From the NCBI GenBank assembly GCA_947247005.1, contig OX365950.1, positions 8,320,720 through 8,384,719 of the forward strand: a stretch of 64,000 bases of DNA, written 5' to 3'. Shown here in pieces: positions 14,802-27,187 of this stretch. The notes below the pieces were generated by a model that saw only the letters and a program-made list of their open reading frames with translations, had not been told where the DNA came from and did not search any database. Within the stretch, counting starts at the first letter, position 1. Each line of letters opens with the position of its first letter. This DNA comes from Spisula solida (lineage: Eukaryota; Mollusca; Bivalvia; Venerida; Mactridae). A program made the position numbers and the translations under genes.

Positions 14802-15050
14802 CTTGAGTTTGACCTCTGATCTCAAACATAGTATCAATTCTAAATGTATGAATACTTAAGTTTGACGTCTGATCTCAAACATGATATCAATTCTAAATGT
14901 ATGAATACTTAAGTTTGATCTCTGATCCCAAACATGGTATCAATTCTAAATGTATCAATACTTGAGTTTGACCTCTGATCTCAAACATAATATGAAGTCT
15001 AAATGTATGAATTCTTGAGTTTAACCTCTGATCCCAAACATAATATCATC
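14802..15050. repeat. Tandem repeat, about 4.7 copies of 53 bp
   Basis: The unit begins TTGACCTCTGATCTCAAACA, continues with TATCAATTCTAAATGTATG, and recurs at 53-bp spacing with a few substitutions per copy. It lies just downstream of the CCDC134 3' end and may be within its 3' untranslated region. Confidence 0.85.
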
Positions 15051-15577
15051 TTTGACTACATTGTTTGTGGATATTTGAGTCAGATCGCCGATCAGAAAAT
15101 GTTCTACAAGATAGACATTAACACTATCACTATAATATGTACAAAACATATTGCGTATTATTGAATTAAGCTTGAAGTTATGAGATCATACTCAGAGAGT
15201 AAAAACAAGATGGGTATTGTAAACCATAGATGTACTCCATTCACCAAACACCATACTGTATATACCCGCTCATAAGATGAAAGCACTTATGAGTGAGAAT
15301 ATGGGTGAGTATATAGGCTTGCTGGAAATATCCTTTTTGTTGGATATGAATGGTTTGTTCTATGTTTGACTCTTGCATGGTTGGCTAGACGCAGCAGCCA
15401 TTTCTGTGTGGTTTGGGATTGTGAGTGTCCAACAGCAATAAACCCATATTTCCAGTCCGTCTTCCGTGGTGCGTCCTATAATGCTTTGTAAGCGAGCACA
15501 AACAGTACCTCTCATCATAAACAAATGTCAACATTCACGACATACAAACTATACAATAAATATTGTCACTGATTATG

Positions 15578-18500
15578 CTATAACTCTGTGTGCTTTACAC
15601 CACTCAATTTTGGACCTTTTCTTTTAGCTTTTGTTTGTTCAGACTTTTTCTTTATTCTTGCAGCATTTTCTTTTTTCTTTCTTTCCTTCATTTCTTTATT
15701 CATTGCTTCGATATCCGTCTCATCAAACATCTGAAACACAATATAAATGTTCAGATTCAGTAAGGCGTATAAAAATGACTGCCCTAAAGTTTTGCCATGA
15801 CCCAAAATGGTTCGATGGCGTTTGGAAAAAAATCAGTATTTTCGCTTCTTTTCATATTTTTCAAAGGTAGCAGCTATAACTCTGTGTAATCAAAACGTAT
15901 AGTTTCAATATCCCAGGATTGTATCAAGCTGGACTTACAAATATTGGCCATTAGAGTAATAGATATCACTGAATTAGATCAAACAAATACGTAAATTAAT
16001 TAACAAAGGGATGTTAATTAATTAACTATAGCACAAAACACATACCATCGAGTCATCCACGCTTTTATATGGGTTCACAAATGTTTCATCCTTCGGTATA
16101 AGTCCTAACTCCATTGACATCTAAAAACAAATAGGTACAGGTTTTATACACAAATATTACATTAATTTTGTTTTTTTCGTAACAGAAGAAGATAACAAGT
16201 CCAATGTAGTATTCAAACATCTACTTAATCAACAGCACTAACTATTTGAACACGCACCCCCATAACTTCATTGTAAGTTCTATAATACCCTAATATTATC
16301 TTAACCTTCTGACCTATGCCATCACCAAAATAAACTTGCGCCTTTCATGAAATAATGATACTATCAACTTTAGATGAAAAATTATAGCCCATGTATCATA
16401 GGAATTTGTAGTAAAACAACCAATTATGTATGCCAAGCCTTTACACAGTCTGTCTGTACATCACAACTTACTTACCAGACTAAGAAGGGTCTGCTGTGGC
16501 CCCTTGAAGACCCCAGATTCCATAGAGAACCAGACAGCCCATCCAATCAGAAATTCCCACTGTTTGTTCTTGTCATATATAGAATGTGTTAAATCAGGCA
16601 TCCTCAGTATGAGGTCACCAAATATAGCAGCGTTCTCAAACACCTTGGATATAGCTGAAATATATAGAGGAATATATCATCAAGGGGAGTAACTCAGTAT
16701 GAAATCACCAAATATGGCAGCGTTCTGAAACACCTTGGATATAGCTGAAATATAAAGATTTATCATCAAGGGGAGTAACTCAGAATGAAGTCACCAAATA
16801 TAGCAGCGTTCTCAAAGGTTAGATATTAGATATTTCGTCAAGGGGAAGCAACCCTTACATCATGTCCACATAGTCAGATACATGTTTAGCTCCCTTTTAT
16901 ATCTTGGTCACAAATCCAGAGTGATCGTCGTCCGTTGATCAGACAGTGTGCTTTGGTCTAGTCGGGAGGGAGGGTGATCTTGTGGCAGCCGCAGTAACTT
17001 TTGACTCTTTTTTTTAAATATTCATTGTTACTCATCGGCCAGCATCTGCACGATGCCTAGACATCTAACACATTGGATACACAGACATTGTCCGGCATCC
17101 AGGTGCTTTGTGACTCAAGTATTACATAGTTATGCTAGGAACCTGAATCATTTAACCACTTTAGAGCACTACCAAAGGATCACTCCTGTGAAGGTTCGTT
17201 GAATTCTTTCAGCGATTTTGGAGCTGGTGTAAAGAGACGCAGTTAACAAGAACCGAGGCACATAGGAATACGCCACAATGCCAATATGTGCATTTCGTGC
17301 ACAAAGGAGCAAAAAAGGAGGCCATTAAAATAATTAAACTTTTCACTTTTTAGAAACAAATAACAAATACATGTAGCACACAAATTAGGTGAATTCAGTT
17401 AAATGACTTACAATCTCTCACAGTTGCATTATCTGGCATTGGATCACCAGGAACATATCCCCATTCTGTCAGATTGTTCTTAGCTTGTTCAAGTACCTGT
17501 TAATACAGACAAGTTAATTTTCCAATTTCAGATGAAAGAACAAAAATCATACCTTGACAAAGAATGAAAAATGTGTTAAAAATATGGTGATTTATGTGCA
17601 TTTCTGTCGGGGGTTCTATCGGGAGTAGAGGTTTTGACCCTTGAAATTTTGAAAAAGACACATTTTGACCCTCAAGATTTTGGTTTGATAGGCCATTTTC
17701 TCTTAAAGTCATGAGTATTTTGCCTATAAAATTGTAAAATTTAGTCAAACGTGTCCAAATCGCCCTTCAGATTCAGAAGCTAGTGGAGCCCCTTATTTCT
17801 GTCAATGCAGCAGTCAGGAAATGAGTGCATGTTTAAAAATATCATCTAAAAATCTCTTCCTAACTACCTGCCTCTATATTACCAGGTTGTGTTTCTTAGA
17901 ATTTTGTAATGTCATCTTACTTATGAAAGTCTACAATATTTGACCAATACACTCAGTGATCATGTACAGAGCAGTGAGTACATGCGAGGTGGGTTTTCCA
18001 ATTTCCACCCAGCCACTGTGTCAAAAATAAATTGAGGGAACATGTCATCATGGCATGTTCACCGTGGACAGAATTTGTCACTCTTAATTGTCACCGGGCC
18101 AATTTCCAGGTAGTTCGTAGATCGGCAGTCAAGGTTGAAACATTGTGGTCAAAGTGGACGAACGCGCTGGATTCACAGTGTATTTCAGGTGATAAATTGA
18201 GATGAATATTAATTATTTCCCACATGTATTGAAAAATGTACAAATGTAGTATACCTTGAATAAATCTTTCACCATCATGTCAGTAAGTCGATACTTTTGT
18301 TCGTGTTTCATATTGGATTTCTGCAGATTTTTCACAGCTTCTATTTGTATGGCTCTTTGATGTTCAAATAATTTAATGTCTGAAATATTCACAGAGAAAA
18401 TGTTCAATATGTATCAACAGAGCAACAGATAAGGTTTTAGTCAATTGGGTATTTTCACCCTAGTTGCAAATTTGTTTGGGCTTTGACACATTTTAATTGG

Positions 18501-19431
18501 GGATTTAATAAAAATCATAAGGTACATTTTAAGTGATCTTTTATGTACTCTTTTTCACAATTACATCATTTTCTATTTGGGTATTTCACATCGTTTTTGC
18601 TTTTTCTTACTCCCTCCTCACAAAATCTATTGGGTTTTTAAGAAAATTAATTAGGTAATTACCCCCAATACGCAGCTTAACTGTAGCACTGTATCAGTGT
18701 AAAAATGTCAAAGCAAAATTGAAAAAACATTTTTTACATTGACAAATATCAAATAATAGTAATTAAATAGATTAGCAGAGATTTCCAAAACATGTCAGGG
18801 CAAGAGGTTAGACTAGTGTGTCTTATTACCTTCCAACATCGACAAATTCAAAACAGAAACTATGAAACTGTATGAATTCTAAATACAACAAAATATGTAC
18901 AGAAATAGAATGAATTACAGTAAAATCACCAACTATTTGATGTTTCTGTTTAAAAATACTTTAGATAATTATGATAATCTTCTTTGACTACTTTTGGAAA
19001 CATGCTCATTATGTTCAGTTTACACTAAAATTATTTCAGGACGATTGTGGATCAAGTTTTTCTAAATTACTAATATTAATCACTTTCGACACCACATTAC
19101 TGATGGTATCGATTGCCAAGAGGGTCTATAAGTTTATTAAGATTTATACTCATAAATGATTTGATGACCAGGACCTGGTGGGTATATGTTCTCTATGATG
19201 AACATCAATTTGCTTACATCTATCAAATTCTGTAATTTGTCCATGTATTTTAGGAGCATCGTTTGGATTCTTGTCTGGATTTTGTTGTTCATCTACCACC
19301 TCTACTACTGTACCATCTTCAGTGTCCCCAAACTCCAACACCTCAAACATATTACATACAATCAACATGTACACTGTCAGGACTAATGTCATGTGTTTTC
19401 TCCACATTTTGAAATGAAAATGTGTGATCAT
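15578..19431 (-). CDS. CCDC134: CCDC134 homologue, secretory-pathway coiled-coil protein
   Basis: Six minus-strand exons have consistent splice phases: 19431-19218 (start exon), 18379-18255, 17496-17412, 16654-16476, 16120-16046 and 15730-15578 (stop). They give about 276 residues; the vertebrate protein is somewhat shorter, and part of the excess is an extended amino end. Diagnostic segments are the helical LFEHQRAIQIEAVKNLQ, MMVKDLFKV, ENAAIFGDLILRMP followed by WEFLIGWAVWF and SGVFKG, then FVNPYKS, and a Lys/Glu-rich coiled-coil tail. The protein ends KHTEL, a KDEL-like ER-retention tail comparable to the QSEL end of human CCDC134. A hydrophobic leader (LVLTVYMLIVC) follows the start. In-frame Met codons at 19,431, 19,407 and 19,392 are all possible starts; the last gives the most typical signal peptide. 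In vertebrates CCDC134 is a soluble secretory-pathway protein tied to bone formation and to the ER chaperone GRP94. Family assignment is firm. Confidence 0.9.
16602..16851. repeat. Three-copy tandem duplication of a CCDC134 exon boundary
   Basis: Three adjacent copies (16602-16692, 16693-16778 and a shorter 16779-16851) each carry CACCAAATAT and GCAGCGTTCT and end with TCAAGGGGA. Copy 1 holds the real 5' end and splice acceptor of the CCDC134 exon at 16,476-16,654. Copy 2 keeps the acceptor at 16,745-16,747 and the same reading frame, but runs into a stop after about 19 codons and has no usable donor, so it is a pseudo-exon. Copy 3 has lost the acceptor part. Confidence 0.85.
17605..17792 (-). 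repeat. Dispersed repeat, copy 1 (inverted relative to copy at 42.8 kb)
   Basis: Read on the minus strand, this segment matches 42,761-42,935 on the plus strand through most of its length. Shared stretches include TCTGAATCTGAAGGGC, GACTAAATTTTAC, TTTTATAGGCA and TTTAAGAGAAAATG. It lies in a CCDC134 intron. No family name was recognised. Confidence 0.7.
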
Positions 19432-19970
19432 AATAGCCAAATCAGCTACCTGAAAAAAAATATCAACAATTGGAATATAATTTATATTTACTTTCGAACG
19501 AGTCAAAGAGTGTTAAGTATGCAGTCCTGAAAGAAAATGATCAACCATTAGTAAAATTATTTATATTCACTTTCGAACAAGTCAAAGTGAGTAAAGTGAC
19601 TTCATCCACAGGGCAATTTAAGTCAATATAAATGTCAAGATCTTCTAAACTAGGTAGATGAATTACTTTTTAATGATAATATGCTGTAACTGTGAGATAG
19701 GCGACAGTATCATCAGAATAAGGTCTAACTGCTGATGTAACATTCTCAGGCATGAAAAAGAGGCTTGGGCCAAAGAGAGCCCTACCGGAATCCACACTCT
19801 ACTTTTCTAATGCTCGATTGTTTCCCTTTCATGGGTACAAAAATCATAACAGACTACTTTTTAGGCAATCACTTCATTTAAACGTGTTTCTTTAAAGAAA
19901 AAATTGTTGTACATAATATATAAATTCCATTATTGTTAATAATGCATGCACCTATCAATGTTTTCCCCCA

Positions 19971-20227
19971 GGGGGGAGCGGCGGGCATACACGGGACTTT
20001 TGACAGTAGGCTGTTCCCGATAGGTGGGAATTTGACAGAGAGAAATGTTGCCAAGTCCCGGGAAATTTTGACTTTGGCCGAAATTTTGATCCCGGGGTAT
20101 GTAAAGCATCTCCCAGTGAGGGGATTTTGACAAATTGCCCTTGCTTTAGGGTGGGAATTTAGACTTTGAAAAAGTAAAAATGTCAATTCCCCTGGGTCAG
20201 CCCGCCGCCCCCCCCCCCCCCCCCCCC
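19971..20227. mobile_element. Short GC-rich inverted-terminal element
   Basis: The left end reads GGGGGGAGCGGCGGGC. The right end read in reverse complement gives GGGGGGCGGCGGGCTG, forming imperfect inverted termini around a 257-bp body that is much more GC-rich than its surroundings. The body repeats the phrase TTTTGACA/TTTTGAC. The right terminus includes 20 consecutive C bases (20,208-20,227). No open frame or clear target duplication was found. Confidence 0.5.
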
Positions 20228-20462
20228 ACTCATTCAAGCAATGTGTGGCATAGTCCTGGTTTAATAACTAAATGGTCAACAGGCCAATTAGTGCTATACC
20301 AGTGTTTAGGTTGTTGCGGGTTTCAACTGACTACATCAGGCGCACATACCCAGGTTGTTGGTCATCAAGTTGATCACCCGAGTCCTCTTATTGACTCCAT
20401 AATCTGGAGCCTGTTGCATTATAACTAAGGTGCTATCGAGCGATTTTTGGAAGTGCTTTAGG

Positions 20463-20588
20463 AAAGATCACCGTATTCATATGCAAAATGCCCACTGGCA
20501 ATCTATTGGATGAATGAATAATAAAAACTTGTCATTCACCAATAGTTAGCTCGTGGTACTTATCCCTTTGTATACAAACATGATCTCT
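20463..20588 (+). repeat. Dispersed short repeat, copy 1 (about 125 bp)
   Basis: This segment is repeated in the same orientation at 30,484-30,612 with about 90% identity by eye. Shared blocks include CACCGTATTCATATGCAAAA, GGCAATCTATTGGATGAATG and CCCTTTGTATACAAACATGA. The ends are weakly inverted (AGATCA...TGATCTCT), which suggests a very small MITE. Confidence 0.75.
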
Positions 20589-21142
20589 CCAATACTATGC
20601 CTATGCCAATAGCATACTGTTTCTCAGCACTTTGCCAGCCGCGCACTACTGAGCACTTTCTTATGCAAAGGGCCACTTTGGTAGCGTTTTGCTGTGCAAC
20701 TGTCTGCTAGCCACCTGTGCTCGCCGGCAGCATATAAAATTTTCGCTTGGTCCTCTACTCTATACATAGGGATTTTTTTAGCAAGTTTCGTAGCATAGCC
20801 CTATCGAGCACTCCGTAGCAGTTTGGTTAGGCAATAAGTTCCTATAATAACTGGATCAGTAAATTGGCAATCAGCATCATCATCAACATCATAAATCATA
20901 CTCATCAAAAATGTGACGATTACAGTAATTATAATGTTCAATAACCCTGGAGTCATTAACAAAAAGGTGCAAAATAATAATGTCAAATGCCAAAAAGAAC
21001 CTAATAATTACACACATACCTTACAAACACACACGTGTAAATTTTGTAAACAAGGGATTTCCCAAGTCTGTGTCACCGAGATGCTTGTCTACTGTTTCTT
21101 TTTTTTATAAGCGTCTGTGTGACTCTGACAGAAATTCCCAAA

Positions 21143-24100
21143 ATGTCTGACGTGGAGTTTCACGAGCAATCGGTTTGTTTATTTCGTTATTTTTCCCTGT
21201 GATCTAGATAATTGCATCAATTCTTTACTTGAACGTGACAGTTTATACTTTAATTGAGTTAGAGGGGCATTGTCAATAAGTTTTTTGGCACTTTGTGTAG
21301 ATTTATAGTGGAAAAACAGTAAAGTGTGGTGGTGTTCGGATGTAATATTTTAGACAAGGACATGACTAATTAGCTTTTAATTGGTCTTTTCTATAAAATA
21401 AATATTGCGTTAATGTTTTAGATGAAAAAGTCATACCCCATATGGCCGTGGTTGGTACCATATTTCCGTGGTATGGGATATAAACAGTTGTGAGTGCCAC
21501 CCACTGACCCAGGCGACTAGACAGATCTAAGCTGTCGCTTGGACCCGTATCCAAGTGGCTACTTTAAAATTCTGACAGTCCAGCCACATGTCTTCAAATC
21601 TTATGTATTTCAAAGAAGTCTGGTAATCAATAAGTATTTACCGTATCTACATTATTGGATAAAATTAAGCTCTAATATATGCGCTACATTGTAATTTTAC
21701 TAAACTTACCCGAAATAATCCTCATACAAATAGTCTGTATGATTTAAGGCAGTGATTTTGGACGACTCCTCATAGTGCTCGCCTTGGCGACGAGGAACAA
21801 TACGGGTAGTAATAATTCCAATTGGTATTCTTCAACTGGTGTTAATTGTTTTGAATACCATTTTATTACACATTAAAAATAAAAAACACTCAAACTGAAA
21901 ACAGATTATGATAAATGCTACCCCAAATTTACTTAATTAAAACCAAAATCCAAAATTTCACTCAACGGGGCTCAAATACAGACAATTTTTTACGGAGGCA
22001 CGGATTTCATAGTTACAAGTCAACAGGATTCAGAGCACCGACTTAGACATACAGAAGCTATAATTTTACATATTTTCATTAGAATGTTGTCATTGTTCTT
22101 GCTTATATTGGTTAAGTTAACAAGTTTTTTATCGAAAATGGTACAGATTGTTTTTGAACTTGTATGCGCGAATGCGCATGCGCCGATGATACTGTTAAGA
22201 CGCACGGATATACGAGACAACATGATACATCATGGGGTGCAACTTTAATCAAACTCCTGTTGAGAAGCCTGATTTTAACCTTATACTTCAGACATTGCTT
22301 CAAGTATGAGGTCGATTTTATGGCCCGCCTTGACAGCTATGCAATAAACTTTTGCCTAAAAACAAGGGGAAATTAAATTTTCATGAAATTCGCATTTAAC
22401 GCCAAATTATGGCATTTTTCGGCACCGTGCATGTTCAATATAATCAAAACATGATAAGCGTCGAATACCTGATAATATAAGTCTTTTTAATCGATAAATA
22501 ATATAACTTATTATAAGTCTTTTTAATTGATAAATAAATCAGCATGGGCCGTAACAGAAAATCTCGTGTCTACAGTCACTGCCAGTATGATGTACGCGTT
22601 AGGCGCACCAAGCCTAAAGACTGTTATCCGTACTTTTCTAGAACACTGGTTTGGAAACAGACTGTCCCATGCATACAGTGTACTGTATGTGTTGTCCCAT
22701 GCATACAGGGCTCAACACTAACACTGGTCCGCTGGTCTGAGACCAGTGGAAATCCAGAAGGACCAGTGAAAATTCTGGAGGACCAGTAACTGTCCTATTT
22801 ACAAATTTGGCGCTTTTGCCCTGTCGGACCAGTGGCCAAAATAGTTAGTGTCTAGGCCTGGCATACAGTGTACTGTATATGTCAAGTTGGTTTGACTAGT
22901 CCTGACCATGACACGTATTAGGACTATGTCACGATTCTGATCTGCTGAGCGCAGAAAACATAAAAACATCACGTACCATCAAGCCATGCAGCGGAAGGAG
23001 TTAAATTACCAAACTCAGATCAAACATATCCTAACTATTCCCTTGGCTAAAACATTTATTGTGTTGTTAGTAACTTGTCTGTATGGGTAACAATTTCATT
23101 TTGATGATTTCTGTGTGTTTTGTTATTGCAGGATCTAAATGATGTTTCCCTGGAAGGGGACATTAGTGTGCCTGGTTTCAAATCTGATGATGATGAATTT
23201 TCTACCTTGGATGAACCTGTGAAGGACACAGTGGTAAAATATAACTAATAAATTAGTAAATGATTAAATATCTTTCAATTTGAACTTGATTTCATTTAAT
23301 GATTATGATAAACTTCACTTGTTAAAGGGCTTTGCATAAGCTTTCAGATGATTTTTGTAGCTTTTTCTAATTACATGTATTGTTAATCATGCTTCTTAGC
23401 ATCAAACTTGATTTGAATTTCTTCTGCAAATAAAAAAATAAATATACACATACCGGATTTATATAGTGCCCTTTTCATGCGAACACATGTTCAAAGACGC
23501 TTTACATAATATAGCGTTGCAGCCACAAGGGCCCAGGTGCATCCTCTACCAGCACAGATACAGCATAATCTGACCAGAGAAAGCCCCAGATTGGAGAGAG
23601 ACACATTAGATACATGCATGTCAGGCGCTGCAGAAGTGTGTCTACCTCTTATTTAGTATAGACAGTCTGCTTCTTTAATGTGCACCAATACACAGCTTCC
23701 AGGCACCTTTTTCTAGATACTTTGCAGTCCACACAGTCAGATACAGCGGGAAATACTACAAATAAAATTTCCAAAAAGTCCATTTACCATGCCGGGATTG
23801 AGGCCACCACCCCTCAGTGCGTTACCAGTGCGTCAAACAACTGACAATTTCCTCTGATATATGAATCAAGTCATTGGACTACAGTGATTTATATCCCGGA
23901 GAGGCCACATGACTTTGAATACATGACCTTTAGTCAATTTGTCACAAAACTTGACAAAAGAGCTTTCACTTTGCCTTATGTTTCAAACTTGCACTTCTCC
24001 TGAGATAAGGATGAATCTCATCATCCAGACATCCACAGTCTGACCACAGATTATGAATGTCATTGTTTTGTTTCTGTTATTCAGATGCGAGACTTGAGAG

Positions 24101-26730
24101 CTGTTGGTGTGAAGTTCTGGCATGTTCTCTATCCAAAAAGCAGCACAGCATTACTGCGAGAATGTATGTAATATTTTATTTTATTATGTATAATTCACAA
24201 TTTTGGAAATTGGTGTATGAAGGTTTTTCCTTTACCAATGTATTATTTCCTTTTTGAAGTGTTTCAAACTTTGAACCCCAAAATACCAAGAGAAGAGCCT
24301 AACTTGAAGACAAATAATTATTTAATCCATAAAAACTAACTTTGGATGTATCTAGAAAAAGATGTTTGCTTTCTAGAAATATTTGACTAAAGATTAACTT
24401 GAGCATTTTCATAAATTTGCAAAAATATGTACATACTGTAAATTTATTTCATTTATGAATTAAGATTTCCTTAACAAGACTTTTGATGTTATTTAAAATC
24501 ATTTTATATTGAATTGTGCATGTATATACATGTACTTATAGTTAAGTTTCTTTATGCATTTCTAATTTCAGGGGATCTTTGGGGACCGTTGATACTGTGT
24601 GTGTTCATGGCCATGTAAGTGCTCACTTTCATTTTTAAGGACTTTAGGTTCAGAAAGATATATTAACTCTTTCTAATTCACTAGAGAATTCTTCACCTGT
24701 GTACAGTAGTCTGGGAACTTGAGTAACCACTCATGTATGAGGAGGATATTAACTTTGCCCTGTTAGGTTGTGTCTGGTGAAGAGATTAAGGTCTTGTGTT
24801 GACTAGTAAACACAGTTAGGGATATTTGGACATTTCATGTGCAGCTTTTTAGTACAGTATCAAGAATGATAAGGTGGTTAAGTCCATTTCTGAAATTGGA
24901 TTGTCTCCCTTTGTTACTGATAATTGGTAGCACTGGTCATAGAATGATAGATGATTTGGAGTATCTATGAAGTAACAAGTTTAATATACTTGTAATTGAT
25001 AGCCAACTGTTTGAGCATGCATAATAACTGTATGCCTTCACTTAATGTTTAACACCGGTCATATTATATATTCAAATACTATTTTTTGGATCAACTTGTC
25101 TATAGTGAATATTGAAACTTTATTTTCATTGTAGGATGTTACAAGGAACATCGGATGATTTGAATGATATGAGTGATGGTGGACCACAGTTTGCTGAAGT
25201 GTTTGTCATATACTGGGTCGGTGCTACTGTTGTTACATTAAATACAAAACTTCTTGGGGGCAATATGTAAGTATAACTACTGGCTAACTCTTACAATTTC
25301 TTAATTAAGGAGTTACTTTAAAACATACCAATTTTCTTTCTAGATAAGGCAAGTAAATACTTGCTGATAAAAAACTTGAAACCTTGGTCTATTAGTTTCG
25401 TAACAGACTGCATTAGCGATTAGCTGCAGCTACAACCAGAGGTTAATTGCTGGATATGTAATCTGGCCATCATGTTTGATTCCCAGTTCATATTTATTTA
25501 TGAAAGTTTGTCTATTTTCTTCCGTATATGGAGAAGTTGTTGAAGACTATTAAAGTTAGAACTGATTAGGATACAGGCCTAGAAAACTGGTTGGATGAAT
25601 AGGCCATCACATATAACAAACATTGTTGAGAAACATCGTATAACCAAACTATGAATATAAGCAGCTTACAGCATTTGGCAGTGCCATGTGCATTGCCCAC
25701 TTTACATCTGCATAGCCTACTCAGTTAGCTCAGTTGGTAGAGTGCTTGACTGCTGCTCTGTAGATCAGTGTTGAAACTCGGCAAGACATCATGTTCTACC
25801 ATGACTATCTGATAATTGCAGTCATAGTAATTAGTCGTATACCTTGAACCCTTGTGAAGTTTTTAAAAGTATTTTGTGGAACAACAGTTTACTTGTGGTT
25901 GGTAACCCATGTGTGCTGATTAAGTCAACTGACAGCAATCTGTTATAACCGAAATACTGCTTAGAAACCCAAACTAATAGCGTATTACTTACTTGCGGAC
26001 TCTGAGTAATGGTATCCATTAAAACCTATTCTATTGTCTTGTATTTTTCAGCTCATTTTTCCAGAGTGTGTGCGTACTAGGTTACTGTGTCTGTCCACTG
26101 GCTATAGCATTGATTATATGTAGATGTATACTGATAGTTGATGAACAAACTACCATGTTGTTTATTGTTAGATTTACAGCTGTAGTATTAGGCTTTGGAT
26201 GGTCTACATTTGGTATGTACCTTACATAATATTATAGTGAGAACAAATTAACTTAACAGTTTTGAACATCAACAAGTTTGCAAAATGTAATTTGAAGTTT
26301 TAAGTTTTCATAAGAATGCATTGTGTTGCTTTGGCTTTTTGTTTGAAAAACATTCAAAAATCTTTGATTAAAGAGAGGTAGTTCTGTTGCAAATATTTGT
26401 ATTTACCGGGTATATAAATTTGAATGCTCCCCACAAGGAGCTCATAATACCACCTCCTTTGTCAACAATGTTGATTTTCCAGCATATGTGGAGAAGTTGC
26501 ACAAGATACAGTGCAGTAAAACTGGTAAGATGGCCGGCAGCTTTATGTAACACAAAATTGTTGAAAATGGTGTTAAACCTGAATAACTGTTATTTTATTT
26601 TCTTCTTTCAGCTTCGACAGCATTCCTTGCTGACAGTCAGCCACCTAACAGGAAGATTCTAGCCATGTATCCAATATTTCTCTTCTATTTTGTCATCAGT
26701 TGGCTGATTATATCTCATACACACTCATAG
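21143..26730 (+). CDS. YIPF6: YIPF6, Yip1-domain membrane protein of the Golgi/ER
   Basis: Seven exons with matching phases: 21143-21172, 23132-23233, 24085-24163, 24572-24614, 25135-25266, 26052-26212 and 26612-26730. They encode 221 residues, close to the human protein of about 236. An acidic cytosolic amino half leads to WDLWGPL at about residue 71, then DGGPQFAEVFV, LNTKLLGGNISFFQSVCVLGYC (exon junction within) and STAFLADSQPPNR near the end. All are YIPF6 signatures. Five hydrophobic segments fit the Yip1 fold. Yip1-family proteins sit in early secretory membranes, bind Rab GTPases or partner YIPF proteins, and support vesicle traffic and Golgi shape. The start ATG is chosen because it opens a short acidic first exon in frame and has a purine (A) at -3. 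The head-to-head neighbour is CCDC134. The gene looks complete and intact. Confidence 0.95.
22478..22539. repeat. Short direct duplication in YIPF6 intron 1
   Basis: A 26-bp phrase starting TATAAGTCTTTTTAAT and ending GATAAATAA occurs twice, 36 bp apart, with one mismatch. It is a small local duplication with no other meaning evident. Confidence 0.6.
22709..22860. mobile_element. Very short hAT-like non-autonomous element
   Basis: The 152-bp insert is flanked by the 8-bp direct repeat GCATACAG (22,701-22,708 and 22,861-22,868). Its ends are inverted: AACACTAAC near the left, and the right end in reverse complement reads CAGGCCTAGACACTAAC. The insertion interrupts the second copy of a local repeat (CCATGCATACAGTGTACTGT), which supports a true insertion. 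The body contains GGACCAGT several times. The 8-bp duplication is typical of hAT elements, although the CAG of the duplication could equally be the element end. Confidence 0.7.
25436..25620 (+). repeat. tRNA-derived SINE, copy 1 (YIPF6 intron)
   Basis: The head has a B-box-like TTTGATTCCCAG. The body carries TATGGAGAAGTTG, and the tail carries AGGATACAGGCC, GAAAACTGGTTGGATGAAT and CATATATAAC-like sequence. The same order of blocks recurs at 50,325-50,546 and 52,255-52,465, so this is a dispersed family. It lies in the intron between YIPF6 exons 5 and 6. Confidence 0.65.
25715..25790 (+). repeat. tRNA-like sequence (SINE head or tRNA pseudogene)
   Basis: The A-box region TTAGCTCAGTTGGTAGAGTG is a near-perfect tRNA D-arm. 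The expected T-arm (GTGTTGAAACTCGGC) departs from the GGTTCGANNCC B box and does not pair cleanly. The acceptor stem is not closed. A tRNA pseudogene or SINE head is therefore more likely than a functional tRNA. Confidence 0.55.
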
Positions 26731-27187
26731 TGAAGGAGTCTGTCATGTGACAATCTGGGGTTATGTGATATGACTGTTTATGGACTTTGTTATTGTTTGA
26801 TGTCATGTGCTACTAACAAAACCTCATGTATTTCGATGTTATGAGGGCAGTGCATATAATATTGGACACCATGGAAATGAGGGTTTTACATGAGGGTCTC
26901 TGATACTTAGTGGTAGGGGTGTGATTGTTCCTCTATGCCGCTGTTTGGCACCATTGGGACTTCAGATCCTTGAAACAAAAGTGTTAAGGTTCAGTCTGAA
27001 CTATCCACAAATGATGTTTCTGCAAATACGATATGATGGTTGGACCTGTTCAAGTGATCACATCACTGAGTTGTGGTTGATATTTTATTTCTTCTTGATC
27101 ACGTGAACACTGAATCTGTATTTGTGAACTGAGGAGTGTTGTATCTGACACCAAACTGATAGACATCCCTCAAAGAAAACTTAGATA

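Larger units (their letters stand above)
19450..21142. promoter_or_regulatory. Divergent intergenic region between CCDC134 and YIPF6
   Basis: The start-bearing exon of CCDC134 (minus) and the start codon of YIPF6 (plus) face away from each other across about 1.7 kb. The CCDC134 exon has a splice acceptor at 19,450-19,452 on its 5' side, so a non-coding first exon should lie further right, which narrows the gap between the two promoters. No TATA box or CpG-island edge could be defended by eye. The region also holds a GC-rich element at 19,971-20,227 and a dispersed repeat at 20,463-20,588. Confidence 0.45.

Noticed and set aside
16693..16778. Extra CCDC134 exon
   Set aside because: The duplicated acceptor is present but the frame hits a stop and there is no donor.
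19878..20237. 119-codon minus-strand open frame with a glycine run
   Set aside because: It is generated by the poly-C tract and GC-rich mobile element.
25715..25790. Functional tRNA gene
   Set aside because: The D-arm region is good but the T-arm and acceptor stem do not close; it is kept as a tRNA-like relic.
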